A DNA stretch of 64,000 nt from Sporobolomyces roseus (lineage: Eukaryota; Basidiomycota; Microbotryomycetes; Sporidiobolales; Sporidiobolaceae): positions 1,178,001-1,242,000 of the forward strand of contig JADILM010000007.1 of assembly GCA_016617785.1 (NCBI GenBank), in the 5' to 3' direction. Each line of letters opens with the position of its first letter. Position 1 is the stretch's first letter. Positions 24,620-36,500 of this stretch are shown piece after piece. The notes under the pieces are model-generated. The model was not told where the DNA came from. It saw nothing but the letters and a program-made list of their open reading frames with translations, and searched no databases. The translations under genes and the position numbers were made by a program.

Positions 24620-24933
24620 AGAATCTCCTGCCGTTTCGAACCTCTTCCCCCCTCTCCAGTTCCCCCACTCCGACTGATTGTACTATCGCTCATCCATCCT
24701 CCGCCTACCACGATCACATTCAACAACTGGAACTATGGCAAGAGATTCGAGATGTATTGGAGAGGAGGTTTGAAGGAGTTGCAAACAAGGAAGCGGAATG
24801 TCAGCAGGCTTGGGAAGGAATGTTGGGAAGATGTCAAGAAGGGATGTTGGGAGCATGTCAAGAATGTATCGAACCGGGAAAGAAGGCTTTAGTCAGGGAG
24901 AGAGTAGGTTACTCGGCGATGGGAGGTTACTGA
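24620..24933 (+). CDS. Unrecognised segment X, copy 2, with internal 30-bp-scale duplication
   Basis: Open from at least 24620 to the stop at 24931-24933, no ATG in the 5' part. It matches copy 1: LWQEIRDVLERRFEG, KEAECQQAWEGML, then IEPGKKAL and the same terminus VGYSAMGGY. Compared with copy 1 it has extra residues because a GMLGRCQE-like unit is repeated (about 24822-24870). Whether it is an exon of the rhodanese gene, an independent gene or a relic is unclear. Confidence 0.4.
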
Positions 24934-25275
24934 TTTTGGGCAATTCTCCGTAATGTCGTTTCTTCGTTCTCGTCCGAGTGTCGCTTAGTCTTCAGGCTAG
25001 CTCTGCAGAGGATCGATGAAGCTGATCGTCTGTGATGTTTCGGATTGAGCGAGTCGATGGAGGGAATCTTGGTCAGTTCGAAGTTTTTTCTTCCTTCTCT
25101 CGATGTTCGACGAGGCTGACGTTCCTGTCATATTCCTTCAGCTTGTTCTCTCAGCCTAGACTTGATCTCAGTCTTGACGACTCCCAGTCATCCGAATCAT
25201 GCTCACTTTGACCGGCACGAGCCTCGCTTACCTCGCTCCCAAACCCGAATCCGCGGCGCTCGCGGAGATCGTCTG
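24743..25275 (+). repeat. Direct segmental duplication, copy 2
   Basis: Second copy of the segment at 21388-21869. The 3' end of the similarity is still visible in AAACCCGAA.CCGCGGC at about 25239-25260 versus 21838-21858, close to the start of gene C. The similarity in non-coding DNA implies a fairly recent event or conversion, whereas the coding exons of B and C are much more diverged. Confidence 0.9.
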
Positions 25276-25394
25276 GTTAAATAGATGCCGATTTGCTCGC
25301 ACTCTTTTGCTTCTACCATTCACAAATATTCCACACTTGCGCTTCTTCCTTCGACTTCTCACGACACACGGTTCGATTGTGGAGCGTTTGTTCG

Positions 25395-26853
25395 ATGGAG
25401 GAGCAAGAATTGCACGCTTCAAGCTCGAGTGCTCGCCTTCCTAGAGCGTCGGCACTAGTGAGAAGCTCAACATCCGTCGATCGAGAAGTGAGCCCTTGAC
25501 TTCCCTCTTTTTCGCTCAAGTTTCCCGCTACTGTAACCTCGAAACACGTTCCGCCGTACAGATACATTTCCCGCCGGAAACTCGTCCTTATCGCTCCGGA
25601 CATATCCATGAAATTGATTGGACGGCCATGGAAAAGTCGCTTCTCGAGCTCAGGGATCTATTCGGCAATCGATCTTTTGCTTGGGACCGCAAGAAGGAGT
25701 GGCAGGCATTACTCGAACCTCTCTGGACGAGCGCTCTTAGTGTTGAAGCTCGACAAGCAATCCATTATCGAATTGAGACGTCGTTCGACCAAATCATGGC
25801 AGCTATTCGGACGGAAAGGAGCAGAGTCGGATTCAAGGGCTACGAGGCTGCCGGGTTTTGGTCAACGCAGTTCGCGCTCCTTGTGAGTTCCTCAATCCCT
25901 AGCTGTCGAGCTTCGTCTATTTGAGCGCTTGCTGATGATTCTGGCCTCGTCTTCAGCCAACTTCGTATGAACTGCTCAAGATTGCCCAATTCTACCAGCC
26001 TCATCAACAGTGGACGTTCAAGACGCCTCGAGTCATACTAAAAGCAGTACTGGACAATATTGTGCGGAACACTAGATCAAACAACACCTTTCCGACCTGG
26101 CGCAAGACGGTAATGACTAGTCCACTGTTCCAACAATGGGATTCGGTGCTTTCGGCGGCTCAAGTACACGTCCTGGACTACCTCGAAGCAGAATTAGCTC
26201 TAGTTGAGGAGTGGGAGAGGTCAAGGGTCGTCACGTATCACGAAGATCGCAACCGCGCAGAACATGCAGCCTCATGGCAGGGAAACTATGTGAGCCTCGA
26301 ACTGCTCGAACTACTCCAACATGATACCTATTCACTGACGTCTCGCTATGCGCAGCTCCGTCTCAGCTATTGTCTCGAATTGGCGGGATTGCCCATCGAA
26401 TCTCGCAGAACTCGTGTCGAAGGTTCAAGTCCGCAAGCGTCGGGTGGCTTTGGTTCTTCGGCAGGAGGTACCGAGACCTCTTCCGTCGAACTGTCCGGGA
26501 ATGTGAGTCTTTCTTGCGCTCTTCCCGGAGGAATGATCGACTCATTCCGATCTTTCGCATCGCAGATTCGCGCTCCGCGTCATCGTTGGTCTCCGATGCA
26601 TCGTGGATCCTACGAGTCGGCACGTGTGCTCAAGTCGAGCGAGCACGAAGAATCTGCAAGCGACGAGCTCACTGGCAAGGACTCGTCGAAACGGCGATTG
26701 TCTCCTTCCTCTCCCCTTGAAGCCTCGCAGCCGGCGAGGCGACAGCGGGTGCCGCGGAGATCGTCGAGCTCGCCTCGATCTCCACCGCCATCGCCTCCGA
26801 CTCTCCCTCACGATCCTCTCTTCGAAGACTTGACGCATCATTATTCCGTCTGA
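25395..26853 (+). CDS. Gene C: modular-family protein with Arg/Ser/Pro-rich tail
   Basis: Function unknown. Five exons (25395-25487, 25562-25882, 25957-26289, 26356-26502, 26566-26853), all phase 0, 1182 nt, 393 aa. Exon 2 has a helical module: IDWTAMEKSLLELRDLF, then LLEPLWTSALSVEARQAI, matching the W-x(n)-Q/A-helix of genes A, D and E. Exon 3 starts PTSYELLKIAQFYQPHQQW, paralogous to gene B. Exon 5 is a basic, Ser/Pro-rich disordered tail (RRSSSSPRSPPPSPP) ending HHYSV. No signal peptide or membrane segment. The tail hints at nuclear or nucleic-acid binding, but that is only composition. Start is the first ATG in the frame; an upstream exon cannot be excluded. Confidence 0.7.
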
Positions 26854-27058
26854 GATCCATTCTTGTCCAGTCTCGTGCAGAATAGCGCACTCGTGCTTTA
26901 TTCTTGTCTTTGTCCTTTGTTTGTCTACCTTTCGGAAATCGTCTATAATCCTCGCGTTCCTCTCCAGCACCTCTCTCGCCGAGAATGTTCTCCAAGATCT
27001 CCCGAAACAACCGAACCCCGGTGTTGAGATACGTTATTGCGTTGCATTCGATCCATGA

Positions 27059-28351
27059 TCATCGTCTCCTAGGACTTTTACTCCTCTCCCTCTTCGAATT
27101 CGCTGCTCCACTCCCATTATCCCATCTGCTCCTCTTCGCCCCTCCACTTGCACTCGCATTCCGATCATCTCTCTCCCTATACCGACTCTCGATCCCTCCA
27201 GTCGATGCTTTGATCGTCGATGATGAAGATGTACCGGCAGAAGAGAAATTAATTGAACTTCTTGATGATTGAGCGGATAGTTGTCCAGCTTGTTTCGATT
27301 CTGATCGAAGTTTCTGCAGTTCGGCTGTTCAACCCTCGTCCGCGTCAGCTCCTCGGTTTGGTTTGATAAGCTGAGCAAGAGGATTGGGACGAACCTAATC
27401 GTTTCGCATCTCCATCCCTTCCGATTCGCGACCCATCCCATATAGTCTTGTCCCAGCAGTTTCCCGTCTCATTTTCGACGTCCAAGAATTCGACGAGTTT
27501 GTTGTAGATTCGAGGATTCCTGAACGCTTTTGAGGAAGAAAGGGAATCGTTGAAATGTAGGTTTCTTGATTCGAGTAAGGAGTGGAAGTTCGCTAGTTTC
27601 GCCTGCAATCATACCATTTCCCGTCACTTCAGCTTCTAGCCGGAAAGTTTTTGCGAGAGAGTGGGAACTTACCTCTACAGCGGGATTACAAGGACCTGTC
27701 GGAATTGGAGGAATCCCGAATTCTGCGAGACTATTCAGATTCACTCCCATCTCCTCGCTACCCTCTCCCCTCACAGCTGGTGATCCATGACTTATTCCTA
27801 TCGGTTGATCTGCATTCTTTGATTTCGTCGATTCTGGTGCGCTCGCTCTAGCATGCGGAGGTGGACTAGCTGAAGATTCGCGAGTTCGTGCCTTGCGTGG
27901 TGTAGGCGTACTGGAACGAGAGTTCGAGTTTGAGTTTGAGGTGGAAACGACTCCCGAGAGTAAAGGCGAATTCTTGAGTGAGTTTGAGGAGTTCAGACGA
28001 TTCACTTGGGAGCGCGCACGAGAGAACATCAGCCTCGTCTCATCAGGAACAGAAAAGGAGCGAGAACTTACAGACTGATGGAGGTGGAGGAATCAGTTTC
28101 TCGGTCAACTAGCACAAACAAACGAATCGAGTCTCTGCTTCCAGGCGATGATCAAACACAGGGAGGTAGCGACTGACCTGTGATGTAGATGCTACTGGAG
28201 GAGCAGAAGAGGAAGGAGGAGCAGCTCTCGAAGTTGAAGGTTGAGGAGGGGAAGAAGAACCTTCGGAATCACTCCCGTATGAAGCTAGACCTGTACAGCC
28301 AGATGTCAGCGGTATACTCGTAGAGCTGGAGAAATGTATCTCACTTTGCAT
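27059..28351 (-). CDS. SAP30BP/HCNGP-like protein
   Basis: Nuclear protein family linked to transcriptional repression and splicing in animals and plants. The first exon is only 7 nt (28345-28351, ATGCAAA); exon 2 is 28178-28290 and gives MQSLASYGSDSE, the usual start of this family (SLA-Y-x-S-D-S-E). A proline segment LTEKLIPPPP follows. The HCNGP core is clear: EFGIPPIPTGPCNPAVE, then KLANFHSLLE, HFNDSLSSSKAFRNPRIY and KLVEFLDVENETG. The C-terminus is basic and Ser/Arg rich (KRSRWDNGSG, KSPRRR). Several introns lie between about 27270 and 28110; I did not fix every boundary. Confidence 0.85.
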
Positions 28352-28692
28352 GAGGTCGAGTGAATAGCTGAAGATGAAAGAAATCGAAGAGCAACTTTGC
28401 CCTCCTCACTTCAAACCGACTGATCGGATTGGGCCATTTCGAGCTCGAGAGGGTAGAGTAACAACTTAGGGTCACGCCTGCAGACTCTAACCGAAATCCA
28501 CGACTTGTGTCGAATACTACAGTCTAGAAAGGTTCGCTCATCTTTCTTTCCCTTCCACGACTCTGCGGTATCGCTGATCGAGCTAAGAGCGGGACGATTC
28601 GACTCAATAGGAGCTAGGAAGTACCTTCAATCGGAAGCAAGCGCTATCCTCTGAGTGATCATCGTTTGTCGCCCATTTTCGACTTTTTCGTA
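28352..28692. promoter_or_regulatory. Divergent promoter region, SAP30BP-like and Tti2-like genes
   Basis: About 340 bp between two start codons facing apart. No specific binding site recognised. Contains the string ACTTTGCCCTCCTCAC near 28390, similar to the two strings in 4357-6276. Confidence 0.4.
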
Positions 28693-30728
28693 ATGGAGGA
28701 CCTCCTAAAGCAAACACGAGCAGCTGCAATCGCCGCTGATCTATACAAACCGGTACCTTATATCTCACTTGTAAAGCTCTGCCATTCGCGCCGTATTGAC
28801 CCAAGACCTCGATCGTGTAGCTCTCATCTGATCTCTCTCGTCTCGCTAAATCTCTCAAAGAAACGACTACAACTGCCGATACGCTCCCTTCGAACGTCGC
28901 CCAACTACCTCGAGAGATACTTTTGCGGATCGTCGAGCTTCTCAGGATTCCTTACGAGCTAGGGACGGAGAAGGACGCACACGATGAGGAAGATTCAGGT
29001 GGGCACATGGCTTTTCGCGTCTGCAGTTCTGTTGCATCCAGTTGAGACACGCTTGTTCTTCCTCCACAGATACGGCAGCAGCCGCCGAGCAGCTATCTCG
29101 TTCATTCGTCAATCTTTCGACAACATTACTCGAACTCTCGCAATCCCTCGTATCACTCGTTCCGACACCCTCAGATCCACCTCAAACCAATGAGATCACT
29201 CTGCGCTCTTCTCTCTTTCTCGCATTCTCGAAGTTCCAGCAACCCTTATTCTCGAACTACTTCACGAACTATACCCTGAAATCTCTCTCCTCCCGTATGT
29301 CTGCCCTTTCCACTTCTCACTGCGATCATTCCACTGACCTTCTCGATCCGTAGATCTCCTCACTCTCCTTCTCTTCCCCTCTCATGTTCGCTTCCGACTC
29401 CTTCACCATGTCCTCTCGCGTTCATTCCCCTCCCACTTCTCCCCTCATCCTCATCTAAACCCTCAAACGGGAAGAGTGCTGAATCGACCGCTCGGAGGTG
29501 CGAGGGGTAAAGATGAATGGCTAGAGAGCTCGGAGGAGGGATGGAAGAGGGAGATCGGGTTCAATGGAGCTGTTCTGAGCGTGATTAGGGAACTAAAGGT
29601 ACGTTTTCGATGTGATCTTAGCTGTCCGCTAGTGGGATGGGGCTGAGAGAATCGAAGGCGTGCAGAAAGATGAGATGGAAGAAGTATGGCATCTCGTCCT
29701 ACCCCCGCTCATGAGTTACCTGGACGACTTCACCGTCAAGAACAAGATTCTCGGTCTTTCTCTCCTCTACACTCTATTGGATCGAGTCGAGGGAGGTCTG
29801 CTAAGACGTACAGGAGTAGGGAAAGTATTCGAACAGGTACGTCCACAAGCTCTCTCCTGTCACACATCGACGGCATTGATACTCGTTCTAAATTCAGTCG
29901 CTCACCGTAATCTTCTCGAATCTTTCGGATCCACTCTCGCCTCTCCTCCTCTCTACCGCCCATCCAGTAGCTCTCAAACTCCTTCGTCTTCTCCACCCGC
30001 CTCCTTCACCATCAACGCCACCCACGAAAGATCTTCAAACCCGTTCCCAAGTCCACTTCGACGCAATCTGTCGATTATTCGAAGTAAGCATCATCAAAAC
30101 CTGGGAGTTCAAATCTGGATCCATCACTTTCGAGCTCCTCACGCTCGACGCACTCCTCGAAGGGTTGATCAAGGAGATGATGGTGGAATCTTCAGTCATT
30201 CGTTATTTCTCCCTCCTGATTCCTCATCTCACATCACTCATCTCTCCTCCTCATGGCGAGCTTCCATGGACACGAGAAACTATCGAATTACGGATCAAGG
30301 CGGTCGAATGCTTGAGGATGATTGGGGAGGGAGAGAATGAGCGAGGGAGATTGAGGGCGAGGTGGGAGGAATTGATCGTTAGTTCGGTAGGGAAATGTTG
30401 GGTTGGATTGAAGGAGGATGTGGAGGTACAGAAGATGAGGAAGGAGGGAGAGAGGGTTAGGGATTTGGAAGAGGAGATGAAAGGTTTGGTGAGAATGCTG
30501 GTCGGAGAACAGGCGGGTAGGAAAGAAGGTGAAAGAGTGAGTGGAGACTGTCGACTTCTTTCGTACGATAAACAGCAGCTGACGAAAGCTTGTATGACGG
30601 CCGTGTAGGATTTCTGGAGGGAATTGAGAGAGTTGGATCCGATGTTTGAGGAGTTATTCGAAAGTGGCGAGGATTCGGGAGGAACGCAGGAGACGTCGGA
30701 AGACGTCGGGACTCGCGTGCTTGACTGA
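28693..30728 (+). CDS. Tti2-like protein of the TTT complex
   Basis: Helical-repeat protein resembling Tti2, which with Tel2 and Tti1 forms the chaperone complex that stabilises PIK-related kinases (TOR, Mec1, Tel1). Segments join in order: MEDLLKQTRAAA, QLPREILLRIVELLRI, then SLFLAFSKFQQPLF, a long module ending GAVLSVIREL, then WHLVLPPLMSYLDDFTVKNK with GLSLLYTLLDRV, LLRRTGVGKVFEQ, and a C-terminal helical part to FEELFESGEDS. The P-x-L-x-x-L-D-D-x-x-x-x-x-K-x-x-G and R-R-T-G pattern is characteristic. The exon 1 to 2 junction (near 28752-28860) is not resolved in phase, so the start at 28693 is tentative. Convergent with VMA21. Confidence 0.75.
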
Positions 30729-30999
30729 AACGAAGGGCGGAGATCGCCTTGTGTAGGGTTTGCCGCAAACGATTTTCTGCGAAGAGCTGAGCAACGAGAT
30801 CTGAAAACTTTTATCTCGTAATTTGCGCTACTCGCGCGAGATCTATTGATACTGAAGTTGCGACTGCGATTCCATGCGGCTAGTGAGTACAAACAAAAGC
30901 ACTGTGTGTCTTGGAAGATCTCGAGTCAGTGATTGTTTCTCGCAGATTCGATTCTACTCGAAGACCCACAGCAACCGACCCTTTCCTTTCCCTTCCTCC

Positions 31000-31512
31000 C
31001 TATTCTTTCTTTCCCGCCCTAATCTTCTCTTTCGTAAATTCGTCCAACTTCTCTTGCGTAGGTACGTTTTTCGATTCATCCGTATCCTCCATGAACGCAA
31101 CTACGACAAATCCAACCAAAACCAAATTCGCTACCAATGCGGCAGAGATCGCTGCTGGAGTTGGATCACCTGTACGCCTCACTCCTTGTCAATCAGTCGG
31201 AGAGCTTCACAGAGAGATGGGACGGAAAGAGACGTACGGAAGTAGTAGTTGAGAGTGAGGAAATAGGTACCGATTGGACCTAGGATCATGAGGAGAGTGA
31301 AGATTGAGAGTTTCCATACAACTGGGCTGTGCGATCGCTTACTTTGCGTCTATCAGTCTCGAGTCAAGTTGCAAGAGATCGAGGGAACAAGGGAGAACGC
31401 ACGACAAGTTCTCATTCCCACTTGACGAGGAGGAGCTAGAGGTCGTAGCATAAGAAGTAGACGTCGCTTGACTGCGTGGACTGTTGAGGAGAGTAGAGGA
31501 AGAGTTGGACAT
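31000..31512 (-). CDS. VMA21: V-ATPase assembly factor VMA21
   Basis: Small ER membrane chaperone for assembly of the V0 sector of the vacuolar proton pump. Exons 31403-31512, 31238-31326, 31000-31169 total 369 nt, 122 aa. N-terminus Ser/Thr rich and cytosolic. First membrane segment VVWKLSIFTLLMILGPIGTY, then FLTLNYYF, then second segment AAISAALVANLVLVGFVVVA followed by FMEDTDES. The C-terminus ends in lysine-rich GKKE, fitting the KKxx-type ER retrieval signal known for yeast Vma21. Confidence 0.93.
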
Positions 31513-33535
31513 TCTGAAACGAGTTGAATGACGATTGGATCGAGGAGGAAGAGCGAGGGAACACTGGTAAGTAACAAGGGGAGTACACGAGAGCTTGCTG
31601 AAGGTCTGGAGTTGGAGAAGAAGTATCTGGAGCTTTTGAGAGTGAAAGAGGCGAGAAGGGGAAACGACCTCTCGAAACGGAGAACTCTCATCAATTCATG
31701 AGTAAATCGCTTAAAGATCCAGTAAATCAAACTAGCTTGTATTATCTCTAGATCAGCGATCAAAGTTAGCTCAGAGAGTGTTGCGGGAGATGAAGCGATT
31801 CACCTCCTCACACCCGACTGAAGCGGAGGATCGGTCGAGCCTCAGCTCGTGTTCGCCGTAGAGGCTGAAACGGAGACCCTAGGAGGCCCGCAACACCTCA
31901 AATCGAGGCCCTTCGAACCGAGCCTCCGAGGGGTGTCCCCTTCGGAGCCTCGAGGAGCCCTTTAGAATCGCATCCTGCTCGATCGTCGCTTCGACTTGCT
32001 GTCGAAAGCTTGCAGCGACCTCGCGCTCACAGGACGTCTAGCTCGGACATCTCTCAATCCGCTCACCAAGCCAGCACCAGTCACAAGCAAGCATGTTCTG
32101 GACCGGCGTGCTCGCGACAGCTTGCGATAAATCGCTCTCCTGTTCGATTCTGCCGTCTCACGCCGTGGTAGCAGACCGCAGACTCTCAACCTAGTCGCTG
32201 TCAATTGTAGAGGGGAAAGAGGAAAGCGTAGAACCTTGTTTGGCATGTAAAACAGGGATACAAGTATATGCGAAGGGTAAAATTCGAAGAATCTTCGAAC
32301 TTCTCTAAAGTGTCAAGGTTGACTTCTCCAATCTTCTCTTCTGCTTGATGATGACCAGTCGAGCTGATTCATGAGATCTGAACGCGACAGACGATAGTAC
32401 GCTCGGAAGCTGCGGTGAGAGATCGAAGAGGTCAACTCTACTTCTGCGAGACAGAGAGAAAGGAGCGAACTCACCTTGCAAGTGCTCGTGTATACTGTTC
32501 TCTGCAGCCGAGGTAGAGTGTTTGCCGGATCCTAGCGAGTCTATGAGTCCCATCTTGCTGAGTTACGAGGAGGTTAGATGCGAGACCGAAGAAGAAGGGA
32601 GTAGAGGCGAGAAGTGATCAATCGATCGTGGCACGATGTAGTGGAGTTATCTTGGTGCTTGAAGTCCGAGGAGCATGATGAACGAGTAGAGCGGTCGAAT
32701 AGGGTAAAGCGAGTAGTTGAGGCCAGGGATTGGAGTAACTCCAAAACGAGATCGTCATGCATAACCTCCTCGTCTCCCCTCACTCCTAACTGCTACCACA
32801 TACGGTCCCTTCCTTTGAGTGTACTCAGACCATAGGAATCCTCGTCGAGCGTGAGTCTCCTGCCCTTCACCCTCTTCGCTTATGCCGCGAATTCTTCTCC
32901 ATCAAAACGCCCCACTGACGATCTCGCTACATCTCTAGGTCATGTACCTACCATCTGATATTGTGAATATACTCAACAAGCATATTCCTCGAATCCTCCG
33001 GGTTCACGAAGCGTTGATGGACTTGTTGAACGAACTCGACAAAGTTGAGGAGAGCGAACTTGCTCTCTTCGTTGGAGTCTGGTGTGTAGGCTCGACATGC
33101 TATCTTGCCGTGATTTCGAACGTCGAGATGTCGCTCGAGCGCTAGGGAAAGGGGAGTAGGGAAGAAGAGAGAGGAAGGAAGGAAAGAGGTTTGAGAGAAC
33201 TAGAGGACCTTGCCCCAAGAGGAGCCCGAGCTAGAGCGAAAGTACTATTATGCCAAGCAGCTCATAGGAGTCGATCTGGGAAAGGTGAAAATGAGCGTTG
33301 CTCTCGAGAAAGAGAAAGATTCCTCTCTTCTCCTTCCTCTCTCTTTCACAACTCATGCTTTCAACTCGAGCTAAACTACTTATCTCGACTACGCAAGCAA
33401 AACACTTAACCAGCGCTCACACTGGCCCCCGATCTATTCTCTCTACTCTCTCCCTCCTCTCGCCTTCATCGCTCTCGCACCCTTCGACCACGTCTCTTTC
33501 CTCTCCCCCTCAGCTTCTCCTATCCTTGAGCAGTC
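31513..33535. other. 2 kb region between VMA21 and the Fanzor-like gene, weak small-gene candidates only
   Basis: No convincing gene. Weak candidates: a minus-strand two-exon frame starting at the ATG at 32553 (MGLIDSLGSGKHSTSA, intron with a GTGAGT donor, second exon near 32370 ending ...DWRSQP), about 50 aa; and a plus-strand frame at 32942-33145 (MYLPSDIVNILNKHIPRI). Neither has a recognised family. The 400 bp before 33536 are strongly CT rich, consistent with the leader of the large gene. Confidence 0.35.
31919..31952. other. GC-rich near-perfect hairpin
   Basis: Arms 31919-31933 and 31937-31952 pair over about 15 bp with one mismatch and one bulged A, closed by a TGT loop: CGAGCCTCCGAGGGG against CCCCTTCGGAGCCTCG. 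Neighbouring sequence repeats CGAGG and CCCTT elements in both orientations. It is upstream of VMA21. I could not fold it into a tRNA or 5S rRNA. Confidence 0.6.
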
Positions 33536-36500
33536 ATGACTCTCACAGGACTCCATCAAGCCACCGATGCAGCAGCGAAACGAAACATGGAGCAGATTGT
33601 CAAGTGGAGCAAGGAGGAGAAGTTGGGAATTATCACCAAGGTTTTACGTCAAGCGAATTGGGATACTTCAACGGGAGGTGGTCAACCGGTACCTCCTGGA
33701 TTTAGAGGTGACAGTTTCGAAGATGTTGATCAACCTTGGAGCTTCAAGTCGGATAATGCAGACGAGGTAATTGAGTGGATACTAGAGAGCTTACCGCCTG
33801 GCGAGGAACGTGAGTCTCTCGGAACCCTCCTTCCTCACGCCTTTTCCTTCTCTGTGCTGATTCATCCTCGTCCTCGAGAGTAGTTCATCGTTTGGTACTC
33901 GACGTTTCGAACGTTCTCTTCCCCTTCTTCGTCAACTTGGATCGACTTCTCTACGCTCACCACGCTGCCAACCGTCAAGACTGGTCCAGCTTACTCCAAG
34001 AACGACGCTTCCTCGAACTTCGCAAGCATAACGCCGTCCTCGACTATCTCATCGAGAAGATCCACACGATCAAAACGTGTTACTCCATTTACGATCATCC
34101 TTCGAAAAGAAGACCAACGAAGTACATAGCTGAGGAACCGAGACATGATCCAGGAGCGAAAGCGAGAGGAGCGAAGCTTGTGGTAGAGGCGAAGCGGGAG
34201 TATCGAGAGGGAGGAGGAAAAGGTCAGAATCAACCGATACCACGTGAGCTTTCGACTATTGATTCTCTCTTGCTCGTTCAACTTCATTCGTTGTACTGAC
34301 GAAGCGGGTGATCCAGAGATCGACATGCAAAAGGAGGAATCGCGATTCCCTGCTTTCTCTCCTACTACTCCAGAAGAGCTTGTACGTTTCTCGACCTCTT
34401 ATCGCGGAGTGATCGACGTCGTAAACTGATCCTGTACCTGCTGTAGCGCCTACCGAACAACCCTACTCCTCTGCAAGTGCTTATTCATCGTGAAGCGACG
34501 AAACTCCACCAAAGGTCAATTCAGATAGTTTCCCGAAGTGAAGCCGATTCAGTATGTCGCGATGCAAGTCTAGGCCGATACCCTCACCCGAATTATCCCG
34601 TCCACTCGTATCAAGCACCTTCGGAACCGTCTCCTCTTCCTTCGCACTCCTCCTCGAATCAGCCATCCTCTTCCGATCATCCTTCTTCTTCTCGTCCTCC
34701 TTCCTCCTCCTCGTCTATCAACCCTGCGACTCCTACTCACGCGAAGCTCCCTACTGCCGTCGATATCGAGTCCCTCCTTCATACCCCCTTCCCGAATCTC
34801 TCGCTCATCGTCGGAACCGACTCGGACCACCAAGGTCTCAATGACCAATGGTCAGCATCCCACATCCTCGGGCTCTCCTCCTCGCACCCATCTCGAGCGA
34901 CCGATCTCAGGAAACGATTCAACCATTCTTCGGACTGGGGTTACATCGACAGAATCGCACAAACTATCGCGATGGTCGTTGCCGGATGTGACGAAACCGA
35001 TGGTCTCTACGGATACACGGTCGCTGGTATCGCTCGATCCGGTCGTGAAGTCGACAAAAGGACGCCGAAACAATCTCAAGAATTCGTCCTCCTCGACTTC
35101 TGCAACTCCTACGTCAGATTCTTCGAAATGTACGAGCAGGTTCGAATCCCAGGCGGCACGACGACGATCATGGTCGACCAGCAGCAAGTCAAAGTCGATA
35201 TCAGAGGTTTCGAGCAACACCTTTACGAGTGGTTCAAGAAATTCCTTCCCCCTAACAAGGTTTCCGAATTCAAATTCTCGCTTCAGCTATTCCTCTCGAC
35301 TTTCCTCGGACTCTTCACCGATCAATACGAAGTAGTCGATAAGCAGCTTTCGAGGAAAGCGGCGGAAGAACGGGTGGAGAAGGAAACGAATCGACAACTG
35401 GAGGATATCTACCGACGCAAAGGAATGCACAACCACCCGTTCAGCTCGTTGATCCGACACTCGACTACACCGAAAGAGAATAGACGTTCACCTCCTCCGA
35501 ACTTGCAACTCAACTTTCACCTCGTCAAGAATGGACCCGATTCTCGTACTTTCTGGCAAGAGGAGAAGAAGACCGCCGAAGAACTCATCACCACTCAGAG
35601 TCAAACGATGGCCCCTCTCCCTCCCGTCAAAGCTCCTCCGAAGCAGAAGAAGAAACAACCGACGAAATCGAAACCAGACGACGACGGACCTTCGAGCGCT
35701 CTACGAGAAGGACACGGTATCAAGAAGTTCGACTATGCACTCTCAGCAGTCCCGTTACCGCTCAAAGACGCTACTATTCGAAATCTACTCTTCCCCGGTG
35801 AGCCTCCTACTTTCTGATCGTTTTACTCACGACACTGATTCGGTCCGCTCTCAAAGGTATTCCGGAAGGTCACCACTTTCACCACAATTTGGTCAACGTG
35901 CTCAATTCTTTGCTGAATGTCTGGCTCAACGAATCACCTGCTATCAACGAAACTATAAACGGAATCCTCTCGCTTTACTGGCAATTCTCACCTGACCGAC
36001 TCGTCGAGCGTGGATCGAATCCTCGAAACTTCGGACACTTCGTCGCCGCTGTCGTGCTCGAGTGCAAGATCTACTACCGCAAGCATCCGCTTCCACCGAC
36101 GCATCAACCCGACCCTCTCCCTCAATCGATTCCCCCTCACAATCCCTCCCGGTTCCCACAGTGGCTCGAAGATCGAGTTGTAGAATTCCTCGTGTCGGTT
36201 CCTCTTCATCTCCACGCCAGCTTCCGACAGCTAGTCGCCGAATACCGCTTTGTCGAAGGAGAATTCAAGTACTCGAGCACAACCGTATGTTCAGTTCTCA
36301 TCCTTCACCGTCTCCTCTATACTGACCAGTACTGAGTACTCGACTACAGTTCGACTTGGTTGGAGCGATGGTTCTCAAGGAACGTCGTCGTCTTCGTTTC
36401 CCTCCTCCCATCCTCACCAACAACGATTTCATCTCTCTCAACTACACCACGGCTGGAACGGGATTGATGAACGCTTCCGACGCTCGTGGTCGCTCACTCG

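Noticed and set aside
27034..27441. 135-codon minus-strand frame at the 3' end of the SAP30BP-like gene
   Set aside because: The true frame ends at 27059 with a KSPRRR terminus; this is an offset reading across introns.
31900..31960. Possible tRNA or 5S rRNA because of GGTTCGAA on the minus strand
   Set aside because: The expected T-arm stem partner and acceptor stem are absent; the pairing forms one long hairpin instead.
31962..32246. 94-codon Arg/Leu-rich minus-strand frame
   Set aside because: Biased composition next to the GC-rich hairpin, no homology handle and no neighbouring exons.
35130..35160. tRNA B-box-like string GGTTCGAATCC
   Set aside because: It lies in a coding exon of the Fanzor-like gene and the flanks do not form a T-arm.
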